From positions 26,230,851-26,294,850 of the forward strand of contig CM119266.1 in the NCBI GenBank assembly GCA_051294375.1: DNA of 64,000 bases, read 5' to 3'. Source of the DNA: Paraspadella gotoi. Taxonomy: Eukaryota; Chaetognatha. How positions within the stretch are numbered: position 1 is the stretch's first letter; each line of letters starts with the position of its first letter. A model generated the notes under the pieces. The model searched no databases. It saw only the letters and a list, made by a program, of their open reading frames with translations, and was not told the origin of the DNA. This document shows positions 1 to 19,820 of this stretch, piece by piece. The position numbers and the translations under genes were made by a program.

Positions 1-2000
<2,000 letters not shown>

Positions 2001-2638
2001 TTTTCTTAAATAACGATTGTTTTTGATTTTCTTTTATGTCCTTTTTCAATTAACGTGATTTTGCGACAAGTCGGTGCAAAAAAAGGAAGAACTAAGGGTT
2101 TCGTCTAAAAATAAAAACTAAACCTTAAAAATCCACGAATAGGATGCAAAAATTAAAAGAATATTGTAATTAGAAACAATGACAAGTATCAGGTAAGGTT
2201 TGGTCTAAATATTATAATAGTCCTAATTTTAACAGGGTGCGATGCCTACGTAGATAAATTTTCATAAACAATTTCTCTCACATGGAAACCGCGCGTAAAC
2301 AAATTGCCTTTTAATATATTGACCCCCCCAGTCGTATCTGCTTGGCTCTTGTCCCATGAGACATTTCTATACTGATTTTGTCCTTGACCGAGAATTAGTT
2401 CTACTGTGATTGTCTCTGTCGAGAAAACGTTTTTCCCAAAAACAACTACGTGGCTGTTGTACTGTAGTATATGGCCTGTGTGCTTAAGTTTTTTTTGTTT
2501 ACATTTCAAATCCCATAACAACTTCCCTTTTTAAATCTTCGATAGAAATCTTCCCGATTCTAATTAAGCTTCTAATTTAAGTTATATTATATTAATTACA
2601 TAAAAGACCTTAAGAAGGAGGGGGGGGACAGGGGGGGT
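2001..2638. other. Spacer between ANKRD11/12 and ALKBH5
   Basis: AT-rich DNA that should hold the ANKRD11/12 3' UTR and the ALKBH5 promoter/5' UTR. Just beyond the ANKRD11/12 stop there are two runs of seven to eight G (C on the coding strand). A 91-codon open frame on the minus strand (2246-2521) has no motif I recognise, and I do not call it a gene. Confidence 0.5.
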
Positions 2639-9782
<7,144 letters not shown>

Positions 9783-10213
9783 TGTTTTCCCGTGAAGAGG
9801 GAAAGGGTTTAGTCTAGAGATAACACTGGTACTTTATAAATATAAACTGTAAAGGTTTAATAATTAACTTTCGTCAAAAAATAATATCAGGATTACCTAA
9901 AACTGAAATCGTCGAGATAAAACCTAAGAATTAGACTAGACAAGCTACGAAATACATCTACTGGGTCATCGCTAGAAAAAATATAATTTAACGCATATTT
10001 TTTTAGTTTTAACAAAAATTAAAGGGAAATAATGAGAAAAATTGTTCTAATAATTAAGGCTATGAAGGAGTACCGTTATCGAGGGGTGGTTGTGCGAAGA
10101 TAAGTTTTTAACATTTAAAAATTGACACTGACAACCCGTCTTGATAGATATAAACAATCACAAGAAAGCTGCTTATTTTGAGAATCTCTGTGAATATCGG
10201 GCAGAGGGACAGT
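9783..10213. other. Spacer between TANGO1 and ANKRD11/12
   Basis: A 430-base AT-rich interval expected to contain the TANGO1 3' UTR and the ANKRD11/12 5' region. No open frame or repeat of note. Confidence 0.5.
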
Positions 10214-13200
10214 TCAGACTCTGTTTCCTTTTCTCCTGCCGGATTCTATGCCTTCCACGACTTCGGCGTCCCTCTGACTAGATTGCGGTGAGGGAGAAAC
10301 TTTAGGGACGACTGCCGCGTTGGGTAAGAGACCCGCGGGGCTGTTAAAGGGCGAAGAAGTCATCGGGCCAAGGGGCATCGGGGGCAAAGCAGGAAGAGGA
10401 AAGCGAGGGTTCCCGTTGGGGCTGATTTAAAAAAAAAGAGAAGGGGGAATTACTTAAAATTAGGCAAGTCATTTGAAAAGTATTTCATTTCAATACCTGT
10501 GAAACGGAGGAACCATAAGAGGCGGAGGGGGGTGATGCAATTGATGTCCCATCATCCCCGCAGGACCGGGCGGCTGCACCGGTGACCAACCCGCCGGCGG
10601 GGATCTCCTCCTGGACGGCGGTGGCAGCGGATGTGATTCGCCCCTTGGCGAATAAGGCCGACGAGAGTATCCGCCGTCTGGGGAGGGCGATCGGTCCCTG
10701 GGCGAAGATGGTGACGGAGAGCGTGAGCGCGAGTCGTCGTCGTAGTCCTCCTCCTCGTCCCGGTTGTAAGAGTCGTTCCTTTCGTCAGAGGAGGCGCCGC
10801 TGTGCTCCTCTGAACGCCGATCGTATCGATGATTGGAACGGCGCCCGTCTCGGCCGGCGCCGCCTCGAGAGGCGCGTCCGGCGCCATCGGAAGAAGAGGA
10901 GGAGGGAAAAAACGGTGGACGAAAATGTCCTGGGAGAGGCGGTGGCGGGGGCATGAAACCCGGCGGAAATGGAAAAGGAGGCATGGGGGGAAGCGCCGAA
11001 GATCCGTTCGTACTGGCTTTGCTGCCGGGGCGTCGGTGCTCCGATGCCTCCGACGAGTGCGTGCTGGCGGCATCCTCGCGATTCAAGTACGAAGGAGTCA
11101 TCGACGGCGGCATCATCGGCGGCATCATCGGGGTCCTCATCATCGGGTGCATCGCCATGGGCGGAGGCATCATGGGATGCGGAAGCGGGATCGAACTCTC
11201 CGCCTTAACGTCCGCCTCGCCGGGCAACGGAGCGGCGGATCCTGCCCCTTCTTGACGAGCAGGAATCGGGCGGATGAGGCCCTCCTGCTGCTTGGTCATC
11301 GCCTGCCGTAACGTCGATAACTCTTGCTGAGCGTCCTTGAGATCTCGCTCGGACTTTCGAGCCGCCACCCAGTTTTCGTGGGCCTTGGCTTCTTGCTGTG
11401 AAACGAGAGTCTTGTACTTTCGTTCAACGACTTGAATTTCCTCCTTAAGTTCGTCGACTTGCTCGCGGTAGACGCGAAGTTGCTCCTCGTGCACGTCCGC
11501 GTTCTCTCGCGCGGATCGCGCTTGATTTTCCGTTTGCTTGTTGACCAATTCCTGCTCGCCCAGTCGGCGCTGCATGTCCAGCTCTTTGTCGCGAAAGTAG
11601 GTTGATAGAATTTCCAACTTGTTGACGGCTTCCTTTTCGGATGACACCGCCTTCTCTCGCTCCGTCGACAATTGCGTCATTCGTTCGTTAAGCTCAGAGC
11701 ACTTGGATTCCAGATCTTCACGGGAGCGACGTTCATCGGCGAGGGCCGCCGACAACCTGTCACGGTCTTCCCGGACAGTTTCGAGTTCTAGTCGCGCCTG
11801 GGAAACATCCATCAGCTCCTCAATCTTTCGTCGCATATCGGTCTCGGTCACGTCAGGAGTATCCAGATCAGCTTCATCCCCCTCATCTCTTAACTCGGAT
11901 TCCTTAAAAGCTCCAGCTTTGATAAGGAAACCTTTGAGAACCGAAATCTCTTGATCGCGAAGCACCACGTCTTCCTGCAACTTCGTCATTTCTATGTGTG
12001 ATTCTTCGGCCAATTTTGTGGCCGCTTGAAAATTCCGTTCCATCTCCTCCAGCTCTCCCTCCAAACGAAGGCGATCTTGTATAGTGGAATCCTTTTCCTC
12101 TGAAATCGTTCTCATTTCTTCCTCATTTTTCCTTAAAAGATTTTCCAGCCTTGAAACCTCGTCCTGGCTGGATCGAAAGGAGCTCGACAAAGCTTCATGG
12201 TTCAAATGCAAATCATCCAAGGTTCTCTTTAGCTCCGTGTGAAGACGATCTAATTCCATGAGATCAGCTTCTTTGGCGATTAAGTTTTGTCGCAAGGCAT
12301 CCGCCTCTCGTCGCGTCTCTTCCGCAACGGAGGACAATTTCACGATTTCGTCGGAGTTTTCTTTCGCCTCCGACTTCAAGTTCCGGTTGGACAATTTCAA
12401 TTCCTCCAGCTCATCCTCGCGAACTAAGACGCCTTTACTTCGATTCTCGAGCTCGGCGGCGAGGGACGCATTGCGCGACTCCGCCTCGTCCAGCCGAGAG
12501 GCGACAGAGATGCGAAGTTTCTGCTCGGTGTAAAGCTGATCGGCGGTGGAGAGAATTTGTTCCCGAAGCATTCTCTTCTCAGGGTCTTCTTGAAAACAGC
12601 ACCAATAGATGGCGAGAGTGGCTAAAAGAGAGAGGAGCGCTAATATGGAGAGTGCCACGGATCCAAGAACAGAAAGGTCTATATTCGTCTCGTCGCCCGA
12701 CCGAATCAAATTAGTGATTAATGTCATTGGCCTTTCGATGTTCATAAGCAACCGTTTGCCAATGATTTTAAATAGGCTGCACACGAAATGATAAGAGAGC
12801 ATATCGGAGAAACTTGCGTTTTGGATTTCGTCGAAAGAGTTCCACATTGGCAGAAGAGTCGAATCGACGTTGGAGCAAGAGTCGTCATTTATCTCGCAAA
12901 AGCCGAGATCTTCCTGCTGGGTAGTAGGTGGTGGTTCAGAATCTTGAACTAACTGCCGGCCCGCCTCCCTATCATCAGTGAGTTCAAAACTTTCGACGAC
13001 CTGATCATCATTAAGCAAGGACCGCACGGATGGGAGGACATTATCGGGGTTTATTCCGTTCGGGCCGGGAGCGCCAGTCTCAGGAAATACTGCGTTGGGA
13101 TCGGGTTCTGTCAATTTCATGGAGGACGGCAACTTCGGGATTTCTCCAGTTAAATTCTGATCTCTGTCTGCCACCGATTTTTCATTTTGTCCTATTTTTT

Positions 13201-16170
13201 CATCGTCAGTTTTGTATCCATTACGGCGATCTTGCGTGAAAATTTCCTCGTTTTTGTTTGCAGCCCTAACCTTCAATTTCTTTCTCATTTCTTCTCTGGA
13301 TCGCTTCGTATCTTCTTCAGACTGCTGCTCTCGGCGTATTCTTTCAGCATTTAAAGCCAGTTGCCTTTTGTCTTCTGCTTCCGCTTTTCTTCGGGCAACT
13401 TCCTCCGCCTTTCTTCGAGCAGCTTTCTCCTCTTCAGCCTTTTTCTGGGCAGCTTCTTCTTCTTCAGCCTTCCTCCCGGCAGCTTCCTCTTCTTCAGCCT
13501 TTCTCTGGCAGCTTCCTCTCCTTCAGCCTTTCTCTGGGCAGCTTCTCTTCTTCAGCCTTTCTCTGGGCAGCTTCCTCTTCTTCAGCTTTTCTCTGGGCAG
13601 CTTCCTCTTCTTCAGCCTTTCTCTGGCAGCTTCCTCTTCTTCAGCCTTTCTCTGGGCAGCTTCCTCTTCTTCAGCCTTTCTCTGGGCAGCTTCCTCTTCT
13701 TCAGCCTTCTCTGGGCAGCTTCCTCTTCTTCAGCCTTTCTCGGTGCAGTTCTCTTCTTCAGCTTTCTCTGGGCAGCTTCCTCTTCTTCAGCCTTTCTCTG
13801 GGCAGCTTCCTCTTCTTCAGCTTTCTCTGGGCAGCTTCCTCTTTTCCAGCCTTTCTCTGGCAGCTTCCTCTTTTTCAGCCTTTCTCTGGGCAGCTTCCTC
13901 TTCTTCAGCCTTTCTCTGGGCAGCTTCCTCTTCTTCAGCCTTTCTCTGGGCAGCTTCCTCTTCTTCAGCCTTTCTCTGGGCAGCTTCCTCTTCTTCAGCC
14001 TTTCTCTGGGCAGCTTCCTCTTCTTAACCTTTCTCTGGGCAGCTTCCTCTTCTTCAGCCTTTCTCTGGGCAGTTTCCTCCTCTACCCTTCTCTGGGCAGC
14101 TTCCTCCTCTACCCTTCTCTGGGCAGCTTTCTCATCTTCAGCCTTTTTCCGGGCAGCTTCCTCTTCAGCCTTTTCTTCCTCCAGTCGAAGCTTCCTCTTC
14201 AGCCTTTTTTGAGCAGCTTCCTCCTCTTCAGCCTTTTTCTGGGCAGCTTCCTCCTCTTCCCTTTTCTGGGCAGCTTCCTCTTCAGCCTTTTTCCGGGCAG
14301 CTTCCTCCTCTTCATCCTTTTCGCGGCAGCTTCTTCCTCTTCAGCCTTTCTCCGGGCAGTTTCCTCCTCTTTAGCCTTTCTCTGGGCAGCTTCTTCCTCT
14401 TCAGCCTTTTTCCGGGCAGCTTCTTCCTCTTCAGCCTTTTTCCGGGCAGCTTCCTCCTCTTTAGCTCTTCTATGGGCAGCTTCCTCCTCTTCAGCCCTTC
14501 TCCGGACAGCTCCTCATCTTCAGCCCTTCTCCGGACACTTCCTCATCTTCAGCCCTTCTCCGGACAGCTTCCTCATCTTCAGCCCTTCTCCGGACAGCTT
14601 CCTCATCTTCAGCCCTTCTCCGGACAGCTTCATCTTCAGCCCTTCTCCGGACAGCTTCCTCATCTTCAGCCCTTTTCTGAGCAACTTCCCCCTCTTCACC
14701 TCTTTTCTGAGCAACTTCCCCCTCTCTTTTCTGAGCAACTTCCCCCTCTTCACCCCTTTTCTGGGCAACTTCCTCCTCTTCCCTTCTCTGGGCAGCTTCC
14801 TCTGATTCTAAATTCTCCCGGACTTCTTCCTCTTTCCTCTGGGCAGCATCTGCTTTGCCAATGGCAGCTTTCTCGTCTTCTGAATTTTCGAGGAAAACAT
14901 TTTCTAGTGCGTTATCGGCTGAATGTTTCTCATAAGCATTCTCAATATAAGTTTTCTCTATTCCTAAATTTTTTTCATCTAACTCAGTTTCTATTTTCTG
15001 GTTAGCATCGACGTCTTCATGATTGAAATTGGCTGGTTCTTCGTCGATGGAGCCAGTTTGAACTGTATCTGACAACCAAGAAAACCAAGACGACTCGCGC
15101 TCCTCATCAGTTGATTTAAAAATATCATCAGTAAAATTACCCAACGGATTTTGGACATTTGGAGTTGCGGACGGAGCTGTTTCTTCCAAAGAGGCAGACG
15201 GCTGAATCACATCTTGCTTAGCTTCATAAATTTTTCGAGACTCGTCTTTCTTCTGGTTTTCCATATTTTTCTTAAAATCGTTGAACCAATGTGGTTCCGG
15301 AGGTACTTCTTCTGCCGTCGTCGATGTTTCACGCACAACGGGTGACGGATCAATAGATGTTATGGTTGATTCCGAAAAACCCTCCGTTCCTCCCTGTTCG
15401 CGATTCCTCGAATCTGACTCCTCCGTCTTAACCATTAAATCTGGAGTCGCCCCGTGAAAAGTCTTTGGCGGTTTCGCTTCATCAACGCCTCCGTTCATCG
15501 CCGACGAGGCAAAATTACGAGCGATATCTTTCAGTCGAGAAGGACGTTCGTTTCCTTCCAAATTCTTTCCACTTTCGTCTTTCGCTAAGTTTTCTTCCTC
15601 TTCTTCCTCTTCGTCCCACTTATCATCTTCGTCGTCCCCCTCCTCATCCTCATCACCGGCTTCTAGCACTTCCATAATTTCCTCGTTGTCCGTGAGCCCC
15701 TTGATTTTCTCCCTGATCCCTCTCTCCAGCAATTTGGAAAGTTCTCCGGGTGCGCCCTTGACGACGGTCCTGGGATGATCGACCATCAAGTCCGATTCCT
15801 CGACAACCTTGCGCGGAAAGTGACCGAAACGATGGCCGTCGGCAGACATGCCGATCCAGACATCATCATTGTCGTATTCGTCGTTTTCTTCTTTCATGAA
15901 GACCACGACCTGCTCGTTTTGCTCCATGGACAATTCGCCGCCGTGGGCGCCTTTATAGTCCTCGATGGCTGTGACCAAGCTGAGGGGGGCCGAACATTTG
16001 ACGGAGCCGCACAAGAAATTGTCAGAGGAAGAGGCATCGCCGTCGATGTGAAGTGAGAAAAATAAGGCGGCGAAAAGGAAATGGGTAGGGGAGATGGATC
16101 GAGATCCGCCGCTCACGCAGCAGAACCGAGGCATCTTTATGAGTCTAGTTTCAATTATTGGCTTAGACAT
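10214..16170 (-). CDS. MIA3: TANGO1/MIA3-like ER-exit-site cargo receptor (frame interrupted in repeat tract)
   Basis: TANGO1 loads large cargo such as procollagen into COPII carriers at ER exit sites. The N-terminus (start at 16170, or 16134 at MPRFCC) has a hydrophobic signal segment, then an SH3-like MIA domain with CGSVKC, TAIEDYKG, VWIGMS and FGHFPRKVVEES. A long acidic luminal region follows. Between about 14.8 and 13.35 kb there is a tandem array of 10-residue AAQRKAEEEE-type units. A transmembrane segment (SVALSILALLSLLATLAIYW) lies at about 12.63 kb. Beyond it are about 430 residues of coiled coil and a proline-rich C-terminus matching the Sec23-binding region. The last exon (10214-10421) joins at donor 10497 with frame kept. 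Units of 28 or 29 bases in the array break the reading frame near 14514 and several times between 14040 and 13500, so no single open frame spans the gene in this sequence. Confidence 0.88.
13350..14800 (-). repeat. 30-base tandem repeat (coding minisatellite) in TANGO1
   Basis: About 45 units near 30 bases, typical unit on the plus strand gcctttctctgggcagcttcctcttcttca (written here for the repeat, not a gene; half-units gcctttctctgggca and gcttcctcttcttca). Units nearest 14.5-14.7 kb are a variant, with cttctccggacagcttcctc as core. Several units lack one base in a short homopolymer (gg for ggg, tt for ttt) and one lacks two, for example near 13507, 13543, 13624, 13707 and 13741-13760. Confidence 0.9.
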
Positions 16171-16524
16171 TTAACTAAGAAATGAACGAATGATTACGGA
16201 CGAGAAAAATAAAATATATGAACGCGCGAAAATTTAAAAAAAATCTATTTTGGTTTGACGTGAGATGCACACATATCATTGCAAAACAGAAACGGATCGG
16301 AGGATCGGAAATCTCCGCCGATATGGAATCGCCGAATCATGATTGGTCAAGACGGAATCGGCCTCGGCCATCGGCATGCAGAACCAATGGAACTGTAAAA
16401 ATAACTCTTTCAGATATAAAATAGACCTAGCTTTCCTTAGTTTCAGTAGAATTGTTCTGGACTCCTGCGTGTGTCTCAACGTCACATTATTATTCTCAGA
16501 ATAATGATGGAATAATATTGTTTT
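16171..16524. other. Spacer between MBD2/3 and TANGO1
   Basis: A 354-base AT-rich gap. It presumably holds the MBD2/3 3' UTR and the TANGO1 promoter. No element recognised. Confidence 0.5.
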
Positions 16525-17753
16525 TCACTTCTCCTTGAAGTCCTCGTCGTCTGCATCGTCGTTGTCTTCGCCGCTGCTCTCGCCCTCTTCTTCCCGGAGA
16601 TTGTCAAGTTCTTCCTCGAGTCTTTTTCTCGCCGTCCGCACCCGAGCTTCCTGCTTTCGGATCTCGTCCTCGGAGACGATGAGGGACTGAGGCGAAACAA
16701 TCTTATTTGCATTTTGTCTTCCATTTCATTTTATATTATATTTTCGTACAACTCCATATAATTTCATATATTATTTGTACAGCTATTTTTCATTTTTAAA
16801 ATTTCAGTTAATTTGAGGATTTTAAATTTTATAGTATCAATTAGCATCAGCAGGCCGTCCCTAACCTGTATTAATGGTTGTTCGGGATTGACATGCACGC
16901 CGGGATTTTTCTGGAGGGAAGCGCGAGACGCTGTTTGGCCCATGACGGGCGCTTGGTTCACGTGCAAGGCGGTCGCGATGCTTAAGGAAAACCAAAAAAA
17001 TATCATAAGGGAACAGAGACAAAACGGTATTTTCTTTAGAAGCTTTATATTAATCCTAAAAACCTATGGAGGAGATTTTCCGGGGTCATATCCGGTCCAA
17101 CCCCTTGCATCATGCGTGGGAGATCCATGGAAACCATCTCCTCGCCGACAGCATCGCAGGACCGGAGACTCTGGAGCCGCTTCTCCCAGAAAAGCTGCTT
17201 CGGCTGCTCTTGAGGGCCGTGTTTCAGGTCAGTCTTTACGCGACTCTTGTGTTGGCTACGTATCATCGTAACGGGCTAGGGCGTCGGAAGATAGGAGATT
17301 TTCAATTTTTTTATATCTTTTTTTCTGTTTTATAACCGACTTTGTTTGTGGAAAAAACCAAAAAACCTGTTTGAATATGGAGGCCGTTTGTCTGATGGGC
17401 AGATTGAGGCTGATGTCATGCCTGACCCGCTTACGTAGTGACGTCACCGTTGTTTTTCCGGTTCGAAAGTCAAAGTTGCTGAGATCCACTTTGTCGCCGA
17501 GAAATCGGGCCAGCTCCGGTTTGCTACGAAATTTTCGACCGTTGGGCGCAACATAGAAAACGTCCATGCGACCAGTCGATAAACCTGCAAATCAACAACA
17601 AATGGTGTGCAAAGAAATCTGTTCTATAATTAATCTCAAATAAATAAAATTAAATATCGACGAACCGGATTTTCGCGTGACCTCTGCTCTTTTCCATCCT
17701 CGTGGCAAACCAGGAACTTCAAAGATGCGCTTTTTCTCCACTTCTTGCGACAT
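16525..17753 (-). CDS. MBD2/3: Methyl-CpG-binding-domain protein 2/3 (NuRD subunit)
   Basis: Five predicted exons (17666-17753, 17367-17584, 17064-17245, 16866-16980, 16525-16686) give 254 residues, close to MBD3. The MBD spans residues about 10-75: PGLPRGWKRAEVTRKSGLST, then RMDVFYVAPNGRKFRSKPEL and VDLSNFDFRTGK. The NuRD-binding region carries PIRQTASIFKQ, QPKQLFWEKRLQ and MQGVGPDMTPENLL. The C-terminus has a coiled-coil stretch (SEDEIRKQEARVRTARKRLE), which in the family binds p66/GATAD2, and an acidic end. In vertebrates MBD2 reads methylated CpG while MBD3 has lost most of this ability. Here the position of MBD2 Tyr178 is Phe, as in MBD3, and the MBD2 Lys174 position is Arg. Nuclear repressor function is inferred. 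Confidence 0.95.
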
Positions 17754-17905
17754 AATAACGATATCGGTTTTAGTTAGCTTTTAATTGCTAAATAGAAATA
17801 AATTTTTTTATCAGTGAATCGAATAATATAAACACAATATCCTTGGATCATTTCATTTCACAATAAAGCCTGTCATGGTCACGAAATGAACTTCACAGGA
17901 CTACG
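17754..17905. promoter_or_regulatory. Upstream region of MBD2/3
   Basis: Only about 150 bases separate the MBD2/3 start codon from the inverted-repeat element to its right, so the native promoter is either very short or lies within or beyond that element. No clear TATA box or initiator was identified. Confidence 0.3.
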
Positions 17906-18795
17906 TGGTGACAATTTTACAAGCGCCGGTAGAAAAACGCTGTCATTTGCAAACCCATGAAGATTTTTTCAATGTTAAATATGAATTTAAAAATAAAAAC
18001 CTTAACTATTTATATATGCAAATTTTATCAGAATCGACTTTGATATGCCTCAGCAATGATAGCAGGAAGATGGATATGCAAATCATCTCTAATTTTTAAA
18101 CTCACTTTTTTTAGATTTAATTCTTTTCTCTTACTTTCAGTAAGTTTTCTGAAGAAATTTGAAATAAAATAATATTAATATTATTATTTTCTGAAAGCCC
18201 TTTTAAATCTAAAGAGAATGACCTACTTACGAATACTGTAGTAGTATAAAATTTAAATGGCCCAGCTTTAATTTAATTAGAATACTCAAAAACGAGACAT
18301 CTTTTTAAAGATCAACAGCTGGAGAGTAAATTTATGATTTTTATCCAATTGTGATTGGCTATCTTAAATCCTTTTTTCTCAGGCTCTTTCATGATACTTA
18401 TATAAATAATTATATTTTATGTTATAATAATTTAAATAGGTCATATACTTTGAAATAAGATTTAAAATTTGAAATAATTCACTTTGACACTCTTAATTGA
18501 ACCAAGGCTGGGCTTTCCTAAGTATATCATTCTCTTCATATTTTAAGGAGTTTCTGAGGATATTAATATTGTTAATATTTTAATAAATACTTTGTTTAAA
18601 AAAGTGCTAAATGTTAAAAAAAAAAATTGAATTTAAAAACCGTGAGTTGGAAAATGAAACCCAAAAATTAATATAAAATTTTAACACATAAATAGTTTTA
18701 GTATTTTCTGCTCAACTAATTTTTAAAATCAATGAAATAACCACTGGTTTGAAAATGACAGCGTATTTCTACCGGCGCTTGTAAAATTGACACCA
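17906..18795. mobile_element. Non-autonomous inverted-repeat element (MITE, family 3)
   Basis: Terminal inverted repeats of about 48 bases: the left end reads caattttacaagcgccggta followed by gaaaaacgctgtcattt, and the right end is its complement with few differences. The 0.9 kb interior is AT-rich without a coding frame. A target duplication is not clear. It sits directly upstream of MBD2/3. Confidence 0.8.
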
Positions 18796-19403
18796 TGTAC
18801 GTAAATTACGCGAGCTCTATTAAATACGACGTGGCATCTAAACAGCCACGTTTTCAGTCAATCGCCATCGATTCGACCTTGGAACAACTCGAGCGAATTG
18901 ATGAAACCCAAGACACCGCGTCTAATCCATTATTATCACATTTATTTTCCCGTGAAACATCGAAACTTCGAAGGCAAGAGATCTCGGAGGAGAAAAAACG
19001 ATCGCAATACCACCAGGCAGGATCCATTGGTGTTTTCGTCTCTTCGAGTTGTTGGTGCACCGAGGCCTCGAGGGATGAAGAGGAGAAGAACGGGTTAAAT
19101 ATCAAAGAGGAGGAAGAGGAGGATAGGGGCCGGTGCACAACCACGTTTTCGCCTTTCCTCATCTCTCGAAACGAGATTATCGAAGGAGGCCGGCGGGAAA
19201 AGCGAGTAGAGGCGGAGATTGGACGACGAGAATTCGACGGAAAACTCGAGGACGGCGCGGGCGGGTGGGCGTGGGCGGACGAGACCATCGAGGATATGGG
19301 TGAGGAAGAGAGAGAAGACGAAGGTTTTTCTATCTCTCTCTCTCCTCGGTCCGCCAACAAACTGGGGATTTGTTGGAACCACGACGGAGAAAGAGAGAAC
19401 TAG
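18795..19403 (+). CDS. Unverified 202-codon open frame
   Basis: An open frame starting with ATG exactly at the right edge of the inverted-repeat element. The predicted protein is charged (many E, R and S), without membrane segment or known domain. The opposite strand has an overlapping open frame of 168 codons (18854-19360) that is S/P-rich. The local GC and CpG content is higher than in neighbouring spacers, so this could equally be a CpG-rich regulatory region or an untranslated exon. If real it would be the only plus-strand gene in the window. I see no family match. Confidence 0.2.
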   Translation: MYVNYASSIKYDVASKQPRFQSIAIDSTLEQLERIDETQDTASNPLLSHLFSRETSKLRRQEISEEKKRSQYHQAGSIGVFVSSSCWCTEASRDEEEKNGLNIKEEEEEDRGRCTTTFSPFLISRNEIIEGGRREKRVEAEIGRREFDGKLEDGAGGWAWADETIEDMGEEEREDEGFSISLSPRSANKLGICWNHDGEREN

Positions 19404-19820
19404 CGAGTGCGAAGGATTATAGAGAAACAAAAGGCCACTTCGCGCGAGTGCACAGAAGAGGTTTTTTTTTTCCAAGAGCAAAAAAGAAAAACTAAATAAA
19501 ACTCATATTAGGATGTTATGGAATAAACACAGACATTTACAACATTTATTCGGTTCCTAGTTTGACATTGAAGCCAGTTTGATCGAAGAAATAATTTAAT
19601 TGCGGACGTAACCTGAAATTTAAATAATCAAGACAAATCAATACCAGTGCATACACGAAAATGATACATATATGATACATATACGAAAATGAACAAAAAA
19701 AGCTAATTGGGTTTGATCGAGAAAATCAAAATTAATTGTAACATAAATCACATTGAAAAGTCACAATTCATCGAGTGCCCGAAGAATGTGCAATGTTCAT
19801 CCTGCGGCAGAGAACCCCTT

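Noticed and set aside
2246-2521. 91-codon minus-strand frame between ANKRD11/12 and ALKBH5.
   Set aside because: No family motif, AT-rich and within expected UTR/promoter; open frames of this length occur by chance.
10829-11311. Plus-strand Arg/His/Gly-rich frames of 120-160 codons.
   Set aside because: Antisense of the proline-rich C-terminus of TANGO1.
13350-14800. Regular 30-base repeats that could be mistaken for a CRISPR array.
   Set aside because: Units are contiguous without unique spacers, encode protein and lie in a eukaryotic gene.
13212-14805. Long plus-strand open frames rich in Ser, Phe and Leu (up to 283 codons).
   Set aside because: They are the antisense of the TANGO1 Glu/Ala/Lys repeat; the minus strand has SH3, membrane and coiled-coil context, the plus strand only repeats.
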